From an uncultured Bacteroides sp. (GTDB taxonomy: Bacteria; Bacteroidota; Bacteroidia; Bacteroidales; Bacteroidaceae): a stretch of 64,000 nucleotides of DNA. The stretch is from assembly GCA_945833835.1 (NCBI GenBank), contig CAMAFR010000008.1, positions 1 through 64,000 of the forward strand, written 5' to 3'. A program made the position numbers and the translations under genes. The notes beneath the pieces are model-generated. The model worked only from the letters and a program-made list of their open reading frames with translations. It was not told the origin of the DNA and ran no database searches. Below are positions 1-8,063 of the stretch, piece by piece (position 1 is the first letter of the stretch; each line of letters opens with the position of its first letter).

Positions 1-131
1 GCGAGATAGAGCGAGGCAAGATAGCCTGTGCCGAGAAACTCTTCGACCAGCTCTCTTTTTCAGAAATAAAGTATGGCAAAGTGGACTGTTTTGAAGAACT
101 GATGAATATTGTAGGAACAGTCATTGAATGA
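1..131 (+). CDS. C-terminal end of an unidentified protein (5' truncated)
   Basis: An open reading frame enters from the left edge in the third frame and stops with TGA at 129-131. About 42 residues remain, ending in NIVGTVIE. It is hydrophilic with several charged residues and has no motif I recognise. The next gene begins 289 bases later behind its own promoter-like element, so this is the tail of a separate upstream gene. Only the reading frame and stop support it. Confidence 0.5.
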   Translation, partial: EIERGKIACAEKLFDQLSFSEIKYGKVDCFEELMNIVGTVIE

Positions 132-210
132 TAAGCCTTCCGCCCTTGCAGCCGATAAAAATAGGCCGTAAAAAAAGGAGGAAAACAGCGGAAAAATCAG
201 CCAAAAATCC

Positions 211-218
211 TACTTTTG
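211..218 (+). promoter_or_regulatory. Probable -7 promoter element of xpt
   Basis: TACTTTTG matches the Bacteroidota -7 consensus TAnnTTTG. No good TTTG box is seen 19-20 bases upstream, so the match is half of the consensus. A start near 225 would leave a leader of about 195 bases before the xpt ATG at 421. Confidence 0.45.
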
Positions 219-224
219 CATACG

Positions 225-420
225 CTTGAGGCGTATCCGCTGCACGGGCAAGGCAGGCAGCGGGTATGCGGAGGCCGTGAGCGACAGGAATAGTAACCGC
301 TTGTCCGGTCTTTCCGGGACGTGCCGGGGTGGGGGCACCCTCTTGAAAACCGTGGCACGTCCCCGGGGGGCGGAGCAGGCATAACCATACATCAACCTTA
401 ATCAATTATCCAGACTCCTT
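225..420 (+). promoter_or_regulatory. Structured 5' leader of xpt-pbuX
   Basis: This gene-free stretch folds well by eye. A 13-pair stem joins 231-243 to 257-269, with two G-U pairs. A CCGG hairpin lies at 305-317. A perfect 10-pair stem joins 316-325 (GGGACGTGCC) to 354-363 (GGCACGTCCC), enclosing a GGGTG/CACCC hairpin at 327-340. The CCGG hairpin and the 10-pair stem share bases 316-317, so they could compete. I see no purine-riboswitch core and no U-run terminator. Its place in front of xanthine salvage genes suggests a regulatory RNA, but that is inference. Confidence 0.5.
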
Positions 421-1044
421 ATGAACTTCCTTGAACAGAAAATCGTTGAAGACGGTGTTATTAAAGAAGGTAACATCCTGAAGGTGGACAATTTCCTCAA
501 CCACCAGATTGACGTGGACATTATCCGGCAGATTGCCTACGAGCTGAAACGCAGGTTCCGTGGCAAGCAGGTCAACAAGATACTGACCATCGAGGCGAGC
601 GGCATCGCCATCGCCACCGTGTTGGCCGACCTCTATGATGTGCCGGTGGTCTTTGCCAAGAAAAGCCAGACGGCCAACAGCACCGATGACAAGTATATGG
701 CCCAGGCCTATTCGTTCACCCATAAACGGATGAACAACGTCTTCGTGTCGCGCCCTTATCTGACGGCGGCCGACAAGGTGCTCATCGTGGATGATTTTCT
801 GGCCGACGGCCAGGCGGCCAATGCCCTTATCGACTTGGTGCATCAGGCCGGCGGCGAGGTGGTGGGCATCGGCATTGCCATCGAGAAGGGCCAGCAGCAG
901 GGCGGCCGTCTGCTGCGCGAGGCCGGCTATCAGCTGGAGTCCATCGCCATCCTTCAGTCCATGGACTATGCCACGCAGACCATTGTGTTCAAGGAGCAGC
1001 CCACCCGGTTGCAGTCGTGTAACGCCAAACAGCAGGCAAGATGA
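421..1044 (+). CDS. xpt: Xanthine phosphoribosyltransferase
   Basis: The 207-residue protein is expected to convert xanthine (and more weakly guanine) plus PRPP to XMP (GMP) in the cytoplasm, feeding purine salvage. The type I phosphoribosyltransferase PRPP loop is seen at about residues 120-132 (VLIVDDFLADGQA), and the Xpt-type N terminus MNFLEQKIVEDG is well preserved. Length is close to the usual ~190-200 residues. The ATG at 421 is the first in frame after the structured leader. Its stop overlaps the next start by four bases (ATGA), so translational coupling with the xanthine permease is likely. Family assignment is secure; xanthine over hypoxanthine as substrate follows from Xpt similarity and from the adjacent permease. 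Confidence 0.93.
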   Translation: MNFLEQKIVEDGVIKEGNILKVDNFLNHQIDVDIIRQIAYELKRRFRGKQVNKILTIEASGIAIATVLADLYDVPVVFAKKSQTANSTDDKYMAQAYSFTHKRMNNVFVSRPYLTAADKVLIVDDFLADGQAANALIDLVHQAGGEVVGIGIAIEKGQQQGGRLLREAGYQLESIAILQSMDYATQTIVFKEQPTRLQSCNAKQQAR

Positions 1045-2339
1045 CGGGCGGTATCTATCAGCTGGACGGAAAGGTGCCTGTGGCCAGAGCCGTCCCCTTC
1101 GGGTTGCAGCATGTGCTGGCCATGTTTGTGGCCAATATCACGCCCATCATCATTCTGTGTAGTGCGGTGGGGGTGGAGAAGGGCGTCAGTGCGTCGCTCA
1201 TCCAGAATTGCATGATCATAGCCGGCATCGGCACGCTGGTGCAGCTCTATCCGGTGTGGCGCGTCGGGTCCCGTCTGCCCATTGTCATGGGCATCTCGTT
1301 CACCTTCCTGTCTTTGGCCATCGGCATTGCCGCCTCGCAGGGGATGGGGGCCTTGATGGGGGCGGTCATTGTCGGAGGGCTGGTAGAGGGTTGCCTGGGC
1401 CTGTTCCCCCGCCAGTGGACCCGTCTGATTCCTCAGGTGGTGGCGGCTACGGTGGTGACGGCCATCGGCTTCTCGTTGCTTCCGATTGGTGCCAACAGCT
1501 TTGCGGGCGGTCAAGGATCTCCTGATTTCGGCAGTCTGCAAAACTGGACGGTAGGCACCATTACTTTGCTGGTCTGCTTGGTCACCCAGCTGTTGGGCAA
1601 AGGCCTTCTCCGCTCGTTGTCGGTGCTGGTGGGCCTGGCCGTAGGCTATGGGGTGGCCCTCTGCATGGGCATGGTGGACTTCTCGGCGCTGCGCGAGGCT
1701 CCGGCTGTGGCACTGCCGGTGTTCTTGCCGTTCACGCCCGAATTCCATCTGGATGCCATTCTCGCCATGGTCTGTGTCTATTTGGTGTCGGCCACCGAGA
1801 CCATCGGCGACACGTCGGCCATTTGTTCGGGGGCGCTGGGCAGGGCTGTCCGGCAGAAAGAGATGGGGGCCTCTGTGGCCTGCGACGGATTCATCAGTTC
1901 GCTGGCCGGACTGTTCGGGTGTACGCCCATCACGTCTTTCTCCCAAAATGTAGGGCTGGCCGCCATGACGAAGGTGGTCAACCGCTTTACCATTGCCACC
2001 GGAGCCTGTATCCTGATGTTGGGCGGGCTCTTTCCTGCGGTCGGCGTGTTGCTGGCCACTATCCCGCAGTGTGTGCTGGGCGGATGCACCATCATGATGT
2101 TCGGCAGCATCCTGTTTGCCGGTTTCGGGATGATGGCCCGGTGCGGGTTCTCCCAGCGCAACATGGTCATCGTCAGCCTGTCGTTGAGTGTGGGGCTGGG
2201 CTTCACCTCGGCTTCGCAGATGTTCAGCATTTTCCCGCAAATCATCCAGACGGTCTTTGCCCAGAACTGTGTGGCGGTGGTCTTTCTGCTGGCGGTGATA
2301 CTCAACCTGGTCTTGCCGCCCGAACGGAAGGAGGAGTAA
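1041..2339 (+). CDS. pbuX: Xanthine/uracil permease, NCS2 family
   Basis: This 432-residue, strongly hydrophobic protein has the pattern of 12-14 membrane helices of nucleobase:cation symporter-2 carriers. The NCS2 signature QNxGxxxxTKV is present at about residues 302-312 (QNVGLAAMTKV), and the acidic substrate-site stretch SATETIGDTSAIC lies ahead of it. It should import xanthine with protons or sodium for the Xpt enzyme encoded just upstream; the two genes overlap by four bases. The pairing with xpt makes xanthine a better guess than uracil. A 26-base gap separates it from the iron-sulfur protein gene downstream, so the transcript may continue. Confidence 0.9.
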   Translation: MTGGIYQLDGKVPVARAVPFGLQHVLAMFVANITPIIILCSAVGVEKGVSASLIQNCMIIAGIGTLVQLYPVWRVGSRLPIVMGISFTFLSLAIGIAASQGMGALMGAVIVGGLVEGCLGLFPRQWTRLIPQVVAATVVTAIGFSLLPIGANSFAGGQGSPDFGSLQNWTVGTITLLVCLVTQLLGKGLLRSLSVLVGLAVGYGVALCMGMVDFSALREAPAVALPVFLPFTPEFHLDAILAMVCVYLVSATETIGDTSAICSGALGRAVRQKEMGASVACDGFISSLAGLFGCTPITSFSQNVGLAAMTKVVNRFTIATGACILMLGGLFPAVGVLLATIPQCVLGGCTIMMFGSILFAGFGMMARCGFSQRNMVIVSLSLSVGLGFTSASQMFSIFPQIIQTVFAQNCVAVVFLLAVILNLVLPPERKEE

Positions 2340-2364
2340 ATTTTCTAAAAATAGATATACAGCT

Positions 2365-3858
2365 ATGTTGCGCCGAATAAGGATTGTATTGGGAAGCCTG
2401 TGTCTGCTGCTTCTCACGGGGTTGTTCCTCGATTTTACGGGGACGCTCCACGTTTGGTTCGGGTGGTTGGCAAAGATACAGTTGCTGCCTGCCCTGTTGG
2501 CCCTTCAGGTAGGGGTGGTCTTGACGCTGGTGGCGTTGACCCTGCTTTGCGGACGGGTGTATTGCTCGGTCATCTGTCCGCTGGGTGTGTTTCAGGATGT
2601 CGTGTCGTGGCTCATCGGCCGGCGCAAGCGGGCCGCCGCGCGTTTCTCCTGGTCGCCGGCCAAGTCCTGGATCCGTTATGGGGTGTTGGCCGTCTTTGTG
2701 CTGGCCCTGCTGGCGGGGGTAGGGTCCGTCGTGGCCCTGCTGGCCCCTTACAGCGCTTTTGGGCGGATGGTGAGCCACCTCCTGGCCCCGATTTACGGGT
2801 GGGGGAACAACCTGCTGGCGGTGTCCGCCGAGCGTGCCGGCAGCTATGCGTTCTATGAACAGGAAGTGTGGCTGAAGAGTCTGCCCACGTTCCTCATTGC
2901 CGTCGTGACGCTGGTGGCACTGGTGGTGCTGGCAGGCCGGAACGGACGGACGTATTGCAATACGGTCTGTCCTGTAGGCACGGTGTTGGGAGTCTTGTCC
3001 AGGTTCTCCCTGTTGCGTCCGGTGATTGATACGGCCAAATGCAATTCGTGCACCCTCTGTTCGCGCCGGTGCAAGGCATCGTGCATCGATGCCCGGAACC
3101 ACCGGATAGACTATTCGCGCTGTGTGGCCTGTATGGATTGTGTGGCGGCCTGCAAGCACGGAGCCATCACCTATACGTGGCGCCGCCCTTCAGTAAAAGC
3201 CGTGGCGGCGGAAAAGGCTGCTCCGGCCGATGCGGCACGCCGGAACTTCCTGGTGGGGGCCGGTGTGTTGTTGGGGACGGCAGCTGTCCGGGCACAGGAG
3301 AAGAAGGTGGATGGCGGTCTGGCCGTTCTCCTCGACAAGCAGGTGCCCCACCGGCATACGCCGATCGTGCCGCCGGGTGCCCAGAGCCTTCGCAACATGG
3401 CGGCCCACTGCACGGGATGCCAGCTGTGTGTGTCGGTATGTCCCAACCAGGTGTTGCGGCCTTCGGGCGGGCTCGCCACCCTGATGCAGCCCGAGTCCTC
3501 CTACGAGCGCGGCTATTGCCGCCCCGAGTGTACCAAATGTTCGGAGGTCTGTCCGACGGGAGCCATCCGCCCCCTTTCGAAGGCGGACAAGTCGTCTGTG
3601 CAGATAGGCCATGCGGTGTGGCTCAAGGAGAACTGCGTGCCGCTGACCGATGGCGTGGAGTGTGGCAACTGTGCCCGTCACTGTCCGACGGGAGCCATCA
3701 CGATGGTGCCCTCGAAGGCCGCCGACGACGGTTCGCCGCGCATACCTGTGGTGAACACGGAGCGTTGCATCGGCTGCGGTGCCTGTGAACATCTTTGTCC
3801 CGCACGCCCGTTCAGCGCCATTTATGTGGAAGGACATGAAAATCATCGAATGGTATAA
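2365..3858 (+). CDS. Membrane polyferredoxin, NapH-like part fused to a NapG-like ferredoxin part
   Basis: The 497-residue protein begins with membrane helices at about 7-24, 40-61, 104-127 and 174-191. Two Fer4_5-type motifs of NapH-like proteins are seen (C67xxxCPLG and C198xxxCPVG). A soluble ferredoxin part follows, with clusters at about 226-240 and 253-263. A twin arginine and hydrophobic stretch come next (ARRNFLVGAG at 291-300, running to about 309). Four more cysteine clusters lie at about 349-359, 385-396, 433-440 and 468-478. This reads as a NapH/NapG-type fusion with an internal Tat-like signal, placing the last ferredoxins outside the membrane. It probably carries electrons between the quinone pool or cytoplasm and a periplasmic partner, perhaps the reductase encoded 17 bases downstream. 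The partner is inferred. Confidence 0.75.
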   Translation: MLRRIRIVLGSLCLLLLTGLFLDFTGTLHVWFGWLAKIQLLPALLALQVGVVLTLVALTLLCGRVYCSVICPLGVFQDVVSWLIGRRKRAAARFSWSPAKSWIRYGVLAVFVLALLAGVGSVVALLAPYSAFGRMVSHLLAPIYGWGNNLLAVSAERAGSYAFYEQEVWLKSLPTFLIAVVTLVALVVLAGRNGRTYCNTVCPVGTVLGVLSRFSLLRPVIDTAKCNSCTLCSRRCKASCIDARNHRIDYSRCVACMDCVAACKHGAITYTWRRPSVKAVAAEKAAPADAARRNFLVGAGVLLGTAAVRAQEKKVDGGLAVLLDKQVPHRHTPIVPPGAQSLRNMAAHCTGCQLCVSVCPNQVLRPSGGLATLMQPESSYERGYCRPECTKCSEVCPTGAIRPLSKADKSSVQIGHAVWLKENCVPLTDGVECGNCARHCPTGAITMVPSKAADDGSPRIPVVNTERCIGCGACEHLCPARPFSAIYVEGHENHRMV

Positions 3859-3874
3859 CCAAACAGCATAACGT

Positions 3875-5284
3875 ATGGAAAACAAGCAAGACATGAACCG
3901 CCGCACCTTCTTGAAACGGTTGGGGGCGGGGGTGGCCTGGGCGGTGGCACTGGAGGGCTGTACGCCCAAGCGGACCGCAACGCCAGCAGGCGGGACGCTG
4001 CCCCAGGGAGAGATTCCGACAGACCGGATGACCTACCGGGTGAACCCGAAGACGGGGGAGAAAGTCTCGTTGCTGGGATATGGCTGCATGAGGTGGCCTA
4101 CGCTGGAAGATGGCAACGCGAAGGAAGAGACCGGCGGGATAGACCAGGAGATGGTGAACCGCTTGGTGGACAAAGCCATTGCCCACGGCGTGAACTATTT
4201 CGATACGTCGCCGGCCTATTGCAAGGGGTTTTCCGAGCGGGCTACCGGCATTGCTCTCAAGCGGCATCCGCGCGACCGTTACTTCATCGCCACGAAACTC
4301 TCCAACTTCGCTCCCTCTACGTGGAGCCGCGAGGCTTCGCTGGCCATGTATCACAACTCGTTCAAGGAGCTGCAGGTGGATTATATCGATTATCTGCTGC
4401 TGCATGCCGTAGGGATGGGCAATGACGGGATGGAGGCCCTGCATGCCCGCTATTTAGACAACGGGATGCTCGACTTCCTGCTCAAGGAGCGGGAGGCGGG
4501 CCGTATCCGTAACCTGGGCTTCTCCTATCATGGCGACATCAAGGTGTTCGACTACCTCTTGTCGCAACACGACCGCTACCGGTGGGATTTCGTGCAGATA
4601 CAGCTGAACTATCTGGACTGGCGGCACGCCAAGGAAATCAATCCGCGCAATACCAATGCGGAGTATCTCTATGGCGAGCTGGCCAAACGGGGGATTCCGG
4701 CCGTCATCATGGAGCCGCTGCTGGGCGGACGTCTGTCGAAGGTGCACGATCATATCGTGGCCCGCCTCAAGCAGCGCGAACCGGGACGGAGCGTGGCCTC
4801 GTGGGCTTTCAGGTATGCCGGCACGCACCCCGATGTGCTGACCGTGTTGAGCGGAATGACCTATATGGAGCATTTAGAGGACAATCTGCGCTCCTTCTGT
4901 CCGCTCCAGCCGCTGACGGAGGAGGAGGTGCGGTTCTTGTATGATACGGCCGACCTGATGATGCAATATCCCACCATCCCCTGCAACGACTGCAAGTATT
5001 GTATGCCCTGTCCGTATGGGCTGGACATCCCGGGCGTGCTGCTACATTATAATAAATGTGTTAACGAGGGCAATGTGCCCGAAGACCGGCAGGCGGAAAA
5101 CTACCGCGAGGCACGGCGGGCCTTCCTGGTGGGCTATGACCGGTCTGTCCCCCGGTTGCGGCAGGCCGACCATTGCATCGGGTGCAACCAGTGTGTGTCC
5201 CATTGTCCGCAAGGCATTGACATCCCGAAGGAGATGCAGCGCATTGACCGTTTTGTGGAACACCTCAAGCAAGGGACGCTATGA
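3875..5284 (+). CDS. Tat-signal aldo/keto reductase with C-terminal ferredoxin domain
   Basis: The 469-residue protein starts with a twin-arginine signal (NRRTFLKR at 8-15) and a lipobox-like LEGC ending at C29, so it is probably a Tat-exported lipoprotein. An aldo/keto reductase barrel follows with the usual tetrad visible: D110 and Y115 (NYFDTSPAY), K141 (IATKL) and H177 (LLLHAVG). The C terminus has iron-sulfur motifs, CNDCKYCMPCPYG from about 370 and CIGCNQCVSHCPQG from about 434. An exported NAD(P)H enzyme would be odd, so electrons may come through the iron-sulfur centres from the polyferredoxin upstream. Substrate unknown. Its stop overlaps the DUF1893 start (ATGA), and tatA and tatC lie downstream in the same row. 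Confidence 0.85.
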   Translation: MENKQDMNRRTFLKRLGAGVAWAVALEGCTPKRTATPAGGTLPQGEIPTDRMTYRVNPKTGEKVSLLGYGCMRWPTLEDGNAKEETGGIDQEMVNRLVDKAIAHGVNYFDTSPAYCKGFSERATGIALKRHPRDRYFIATKLSNFAPSTWSREASLAMYHNSFKELQVDYIDYLLLHAVGMGNDGMEALHARYLDNGMLDFLLKEREAGRIRNLGFSYHGDIKVFDYLLSQHDRYRWDFVQIQLNYLDWRHAKEINPRNTNAEYLYGELAKRGIPAVIMEPLLGGRLSKVHDHIVARLKQREPGRSVASWAFRYAGTHPDVLTVLSGMTYMEHLEDNLRSFCPLQPLTEEEVRFLYDTADLMMQYPTIPCNDCKYCMPCPYGLDIPGVLLHYNKCVNEGNVPEDRQAENYREARRAFLVGYDRSVPRLRQADHCIGCNQCVSHCPQGIDIPKEMQRIDRFVEHLKQGTL

Positions 5285-5724
5285 GGCAGGAATGGGTGAC
5301 GCTGCTGCACGGCGGAGGACACTCGCTGGTGGTGGCCAAGGGGGAGGAGGTCCGCACGTTCGACGGACGGGGGATAGCCGACCTCTATGCCCTGCTCTGC
5401 CAGGAGCCTGCGGGGTTGGCGGGTGCCGCCGTGGCCGACAAGGTCGTGGGCAAAGGGGCGGCTGCCCTGCTGGTGCTGGGAGGCGTGGCAGAAGTGTATG
5501 CCGCTGTCATCAGCGAGCCGGCACTGGCGCTGTTGCGCGAATATGGCACAAGCGTCACGTTCGGGCAGAGGGTGCCTTACATCAGCAACCGCACGCAGAC
5601 CGGCTGGTGTCCCGTAGAGCGGCTGTGCAAGGATTGTCTCACGCCCCAGGACTGCCTGGAGGCCATCCGCTGTTTTTTCGCTTCCCTCGGGAAGAAAGAA
5701 CCATCTAAACAACAAGAATTATGA
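5281..5724 (+). CDS. DUF1893 family protein
   Basis: This 147-residue protein matches the DUF1893 pattern: an N-terminal strand-rich part (LVVAKGEEVRTFDGRGIADLY), then GKGAAALLVLGGVAEVYAAVISEPALALL, and a Cys-rich end with TGWCPVERLCKDC and a further cysteine. The biochemical role of the family is unknown to me. The conserved cysteines and the surrounding iron-sulfur and reductase genes would fit a redox or metal-handling accessory, which is inference only. It overlaps both neighbours by four bases, so it is clearly translated with the reductase upstream and the S component downstream. Confidence 0.7.
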   Translation: MRQEWVTLLHGGGHSLVVAKGEEVRTFDGRGIADLYALLCQEPAGLAGAAVADKVVGKGAAALLVLGGVAEVYAAVISEPALALLREYGTSVTFGQRVPYISNRTQTGWCPVERLCKDCLTPQDCLEAIRCFFASLGKKEPSKQQEL

Positions 5725-6236
5725 ATACAGGAATTTTACGACTCCATGCGTTGGAGTATCATCAGACCAAGACCTATGGGGTGGCCGCGCTGTTTGTGGC
5801 GGGCAACATCGTTTTCCCCCAACTGTGCCATCTGGCACGGCTGGGAGGCCCTACCTGGCTGCCCATCTATTTCTTCACCTTAGTGGCTGCCTATAAGTAC
5901 GGCTGGCGGGTGGGGTTGCTGACCGCCGTCGCCTCGCCGCTGGTCAATTCGGCCCTTTTCGGGATGCCGGCGGTGGCGGTGCTGCCGGCGGTGCTGCTCA
6001 AGTCGGCACTGCTGGCCGGCGCCGCAGGGGTGGCTGCCGCCCGTTTCCGCCGGGCCACCTTGCCGGTGCTGCTGGGGGTCATTCTGGCCTATCAGGTGGC
6101 GGGGACATTGGGCGAATGGTGGCTGACCGGTTCCTTCTATGCCGCCACGCAGGATTTCCGTATCGGCCTGCCGGGTATGCTGGTGCAGCTGCTGGGAGGC
6201 TGGTGGTTCATTAACCGTTTGATTCGCAGCTTATGA
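5721..6236 (+). CDS. ECF transporter S component-like membrane protein
   Basis: The 171-residue protein is almost entirely hydrophobic, with about five or six membrane helices and a small-residue-rich central region, like the S (substrate-binding) subunits of energy-coupling-factor vitamin transporters. No A, A' or T subunit is encoded nearby, so it would need a shared module elsewhere. Its position among iron-sulfur, reductase and Tat genes suggests it supplies a cofactor or precursor for that system, but the ligand cannot be read from sequence. It overlaps the DUF1893 gene and tatA by four bases each. Confidence 0.6.
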   Translation: MNTGILRLHALEYHQTKTYGVAALFVAGNIVFPQLCHLARLGGPTWLPIYFFTLVAAYKYGWRVGLLTAVASPLVNSALFGMPAVAVLPAVLLKSALLAGAAGVAAARFRRATLPVLLGVILAYQVAGTLGEWWLTGSFYAATQDFRIGLPGMLVQLLGGWWFINRLIRSL

Positions 6237-6430
6237 TACACAGCTTGTTTATTGGCGGAGTGGGTATGCAGGAAGTGATACTCATCGCATTGGTGGTGTT
6301 GTTGCTGTTTGGCGGAAAGAAGATTCCGGAACTGATGAAGGGGCTGGGCAACGGTGTCCGGGCCTTCAAAGAGGGGATAAACGGCAGTGTGGACGACTCG
6401 GAAGAGTCGAAAAATAAAGAAAAGGACTGA
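6233..6430 (+). CDS. tatA: Sec-independent protein translocase TatA/TatE
   Basis: The 65-residue protein has the TatA plan: a short N-terminal membrane helix (about residues 12-25), the FGGKKIPELMKGLG hinge and amphipathic helix, and an acidic, lysine-rich tail. It forms the pore-making component of the twin-arginine translocase, which exports folded proteins such as those with iron-sulfur centres. It overlaps the S-component gene by four bases and lies four bases before tatC. No TatB is seen, so this is a minimal TatAC system in this locus. Confidence 0.92.
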   Translation: MIHSLFIGGVGMQEVILIALVVLLLFGGKKIPELMKGLGNGVRAFKEGINGSVDDSEESKNKEKD

Positions 6431-6434
6431 CCGG

Positions 6435-7205
6435 ATGGCTGAAAAAGCGGAGACATTGTCTTTTTGGGAGCATCTGGATGTGTTGCGCTCGATGCTGGTG
6501 AAGGTGCTGCTGGCGACGGTGGCGCTGGCCGCTGTGGCCTTCTGTTTCCGGGAGGAGCTTTTCGCTGTCGTGCTGGCACCGAAAGAGGCGGACTTTCTCA
6601 CCTACCGTTGGCTGGCGGCAGCCGGCCGGCTGATGGCTGCCGATGCGCCGCCTCCTTTTTGGGTGCGGCTCATCAACACCGGTCTGGCCGAGCAGTTCCT
6701 CATTCACGTCAAGGTGGCCGGCTGTGCCGGGGTGATAGGGGCCTCTCCCTATGCGTTGTATCAGCTGTTCCGTTTTGTGTCTCCGGCCCTGTACGCCGAC
6801 GAGCGCCGGTATGCGCTCCGGGTGGTAGGGGGCGGCTACCTGATGTTTCTGACAGGCGTCTTGGTCAGCTATTTTCTGATATTCCCCCTCACTTTCCGTT
6901 TCTTGGGCACCTATCAGGTGAGCGGTGAGGTGGAGAATCTGATAACGTTGCAGTCGTACATCTCTACGCTGATGACGATGTCACTGGCCCTGGGGCTGGT
7001 GTTCGAGATTCCGGTCCTGACGTGGCTGTTTGCCAAGATGGGCTTCTTGTCTGCCGGATTCATGCGCCGTTACCGCCGTCACGCCATTGTGCTGATACTG
7101 GTGGTGGCCGCCGTCATTACCCCCACTTCGGATGTCTTCACCCTCTCGTTGGTGGCGCTGCCGATGTGGCTGCTCTATGAGGGCAGCATCTGGCTCATTC
7201 GATGA
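6435..7205 (+). CDS. tatC: Sec-independent protein translocase TatC
   Basis: The 256-residue protein has the TatC N-terminal motif FWEHLDVLRSMLVK followed by six predicted membrane helices and the IFPLTFRFL and PVLTWLFAKMG segments typical of the family. It recognises twin-arginine signal peptides in the inner membrane. I chose the ATG at 6435, four bases after the tatA stop, because the conserved HLxxLR segment begins right after it; a longer frame from 6387 overlaps tatA and adds nothing conserved. Substrates encoded in the same row are the aldo/keto reductase and probably the polyferredoxin. Confidence 0.93.
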   Translation: MAEKAETLSFWEHLDVLRSMLVKVLLATVALAAVAFCFREELFAVVLAPKEADFLTYRWLAAAGRLMAADAPPPFWVRLINTGLAEQFLIHVKVAGCAGVIGASPYALYQLFRFVSPALYADERRYALRVVGGGYLMFLTGVLVSYFLIFPLTFRFLGTYQVSGEVENLITLQSYISTLMTMSLALGLVFEIPVLTWLFAKMGFLSAGFMRRYRRHAIVLILVVAAVITPTSDVFTLSLVALPMWLLYEGSIWLIR

Positions 7206-7280
7206 GGGCGACGTGCGGCGGTACCGGGGCGTTCTGGCCGAAGGCTCCCGGTGCCACTGTGCCGCCCGTGGGGGCTCCGT
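7206..7280. other. Convergent spacer between tatC and trpA
   Basis: The 75-base gap holds a GC-rich hairpin: ACCGGG near 7222-7227 pairs with CCCGGT near 7248-7253. It lacks a clear T-run on either strand. It may help end both operons but is not a textbook terminator. Confidence 0.3.
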
Positions 7281-8063
7281 TCAGTCCCTTGAGATGGCTT
7301 CCAGCAGCCGGTCGGCTGCCTCCGGCGCATGGCCGTGGCAGGCGTTCAGCAGGCTCACGAACTTGCTGCCGATGATGCATCCGGCGGCATGGGCCGCCGC
7401 CGCTTCGTACGTCTGCCGGTTGGAGATGCCGAACCCTATCATGCGGGGATGTTTCAGCTGCATGGCCTCGATGCGGCGGAAATAGGCCTGTTTCTGTTCG
7501 TTGAAGTCCTTCTGTGCTCCGGTGATGGCGGCCGATGACACCATGTAGATGAAGCCGTCGGCATATTCGTCGATGAGGCGGATGCGTTCTTCGCTGGTCT
7601 CGGGCGTAATCAGCATGGTGACCTTGATGTCGTATTGCCGGGAGATGGAGCGGTACTCCTCCATATAGTCCTTGAACGGCAGGTCGGGGATGATGACACC
7701 GTCCACCCCGCACTCCTGACAGCTGCGGCAGAAATGCTCGAAACCATATTGCAGGATGGGGTTGAGGTATCCCATCAATATCAGGGGGAGGGTCACTCCT
7801 TCGTGGCGGATGCCGGCCAGCTGTCCGAACAGTTTGCGCAGGCTCATGCCGCCCCGCAGGGCATGGGTGGCCGCTTCCTGGATGACGGGCCCGTCGGCCA
7901 TCGGGTCACTGAACGGGATGCCGATTTCTATCATGTCGATGCCTTTCTGCTGCAGGGCCTTGATGACGTCGACGGTGTTGTCGGGGTCCGGATATCCGGC
8001 ACAAAAATAAATGGAGAGGATATGTTGTTGCTTTCTGTTGAATAATTCATTGATACGGTTCAT
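7281..8063 (-). CDS. trpA: Tryptophan synthase alpha subunit
   Basis: The 260-residue TIM barrel cleaves indole-3-glycerol phosphate to indole and glyceraldehyde-3-phosphate, passing indole to TrpB. The catalytic pair is seen as E46 (MIEIGIPFSDP) and D57 (MADGPVIQ), and the phosphate-binding GFGISN is present near the C terminus. Length is standard. It is the last gene of the trp operon and overlaps trpF by four bases. Confidence 0.96.
   Translation of the reverse strand: MNRINELFNRKQQHILSIYFCAGYPDPDNTVDVIKALQQKGIDMIEIGIPFSDPMADGPVIQEAATHALRGGMSLRKLFGQLAGIRHEGVTLPLILMGYLNPILQYGFEHFCRSCQECGVDGVIIPDLPFKDYMEEYRSISRQYDIKVTMLITPETSEERIRLIDEYADGFIYMVSSAAITGAQKDFNEQKQAYFRRIEAMQLKHPRMIGFGISNRQTYEAAAAHAAGCIIGSKFVSLLNACHGHAPEAADRLLEAISRD

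Noticed and set aside
225..420. Guanine/xanthine or cobalamin riboswitch before xpt
   Set aside because: I could not find the conserved joining segments of these classes, only strong stems of a different layout. It is reported as an unnamed structured leader.
406..843. Long minus-strand reading frame opposite xpt
   Set aside because: It is the antisense shadow of xpt, with composition expected from GC-rich codons. No family motif is seen.
966..3159. Minus-strand frames of 285-483 residues opposite pbuX and the polyferredoxin gene
   Set aside because: They are rich in His, Arg and Gln and lack any motif, as expected for antisense of membrane-protein codons; the plus-strand genes are convincing.
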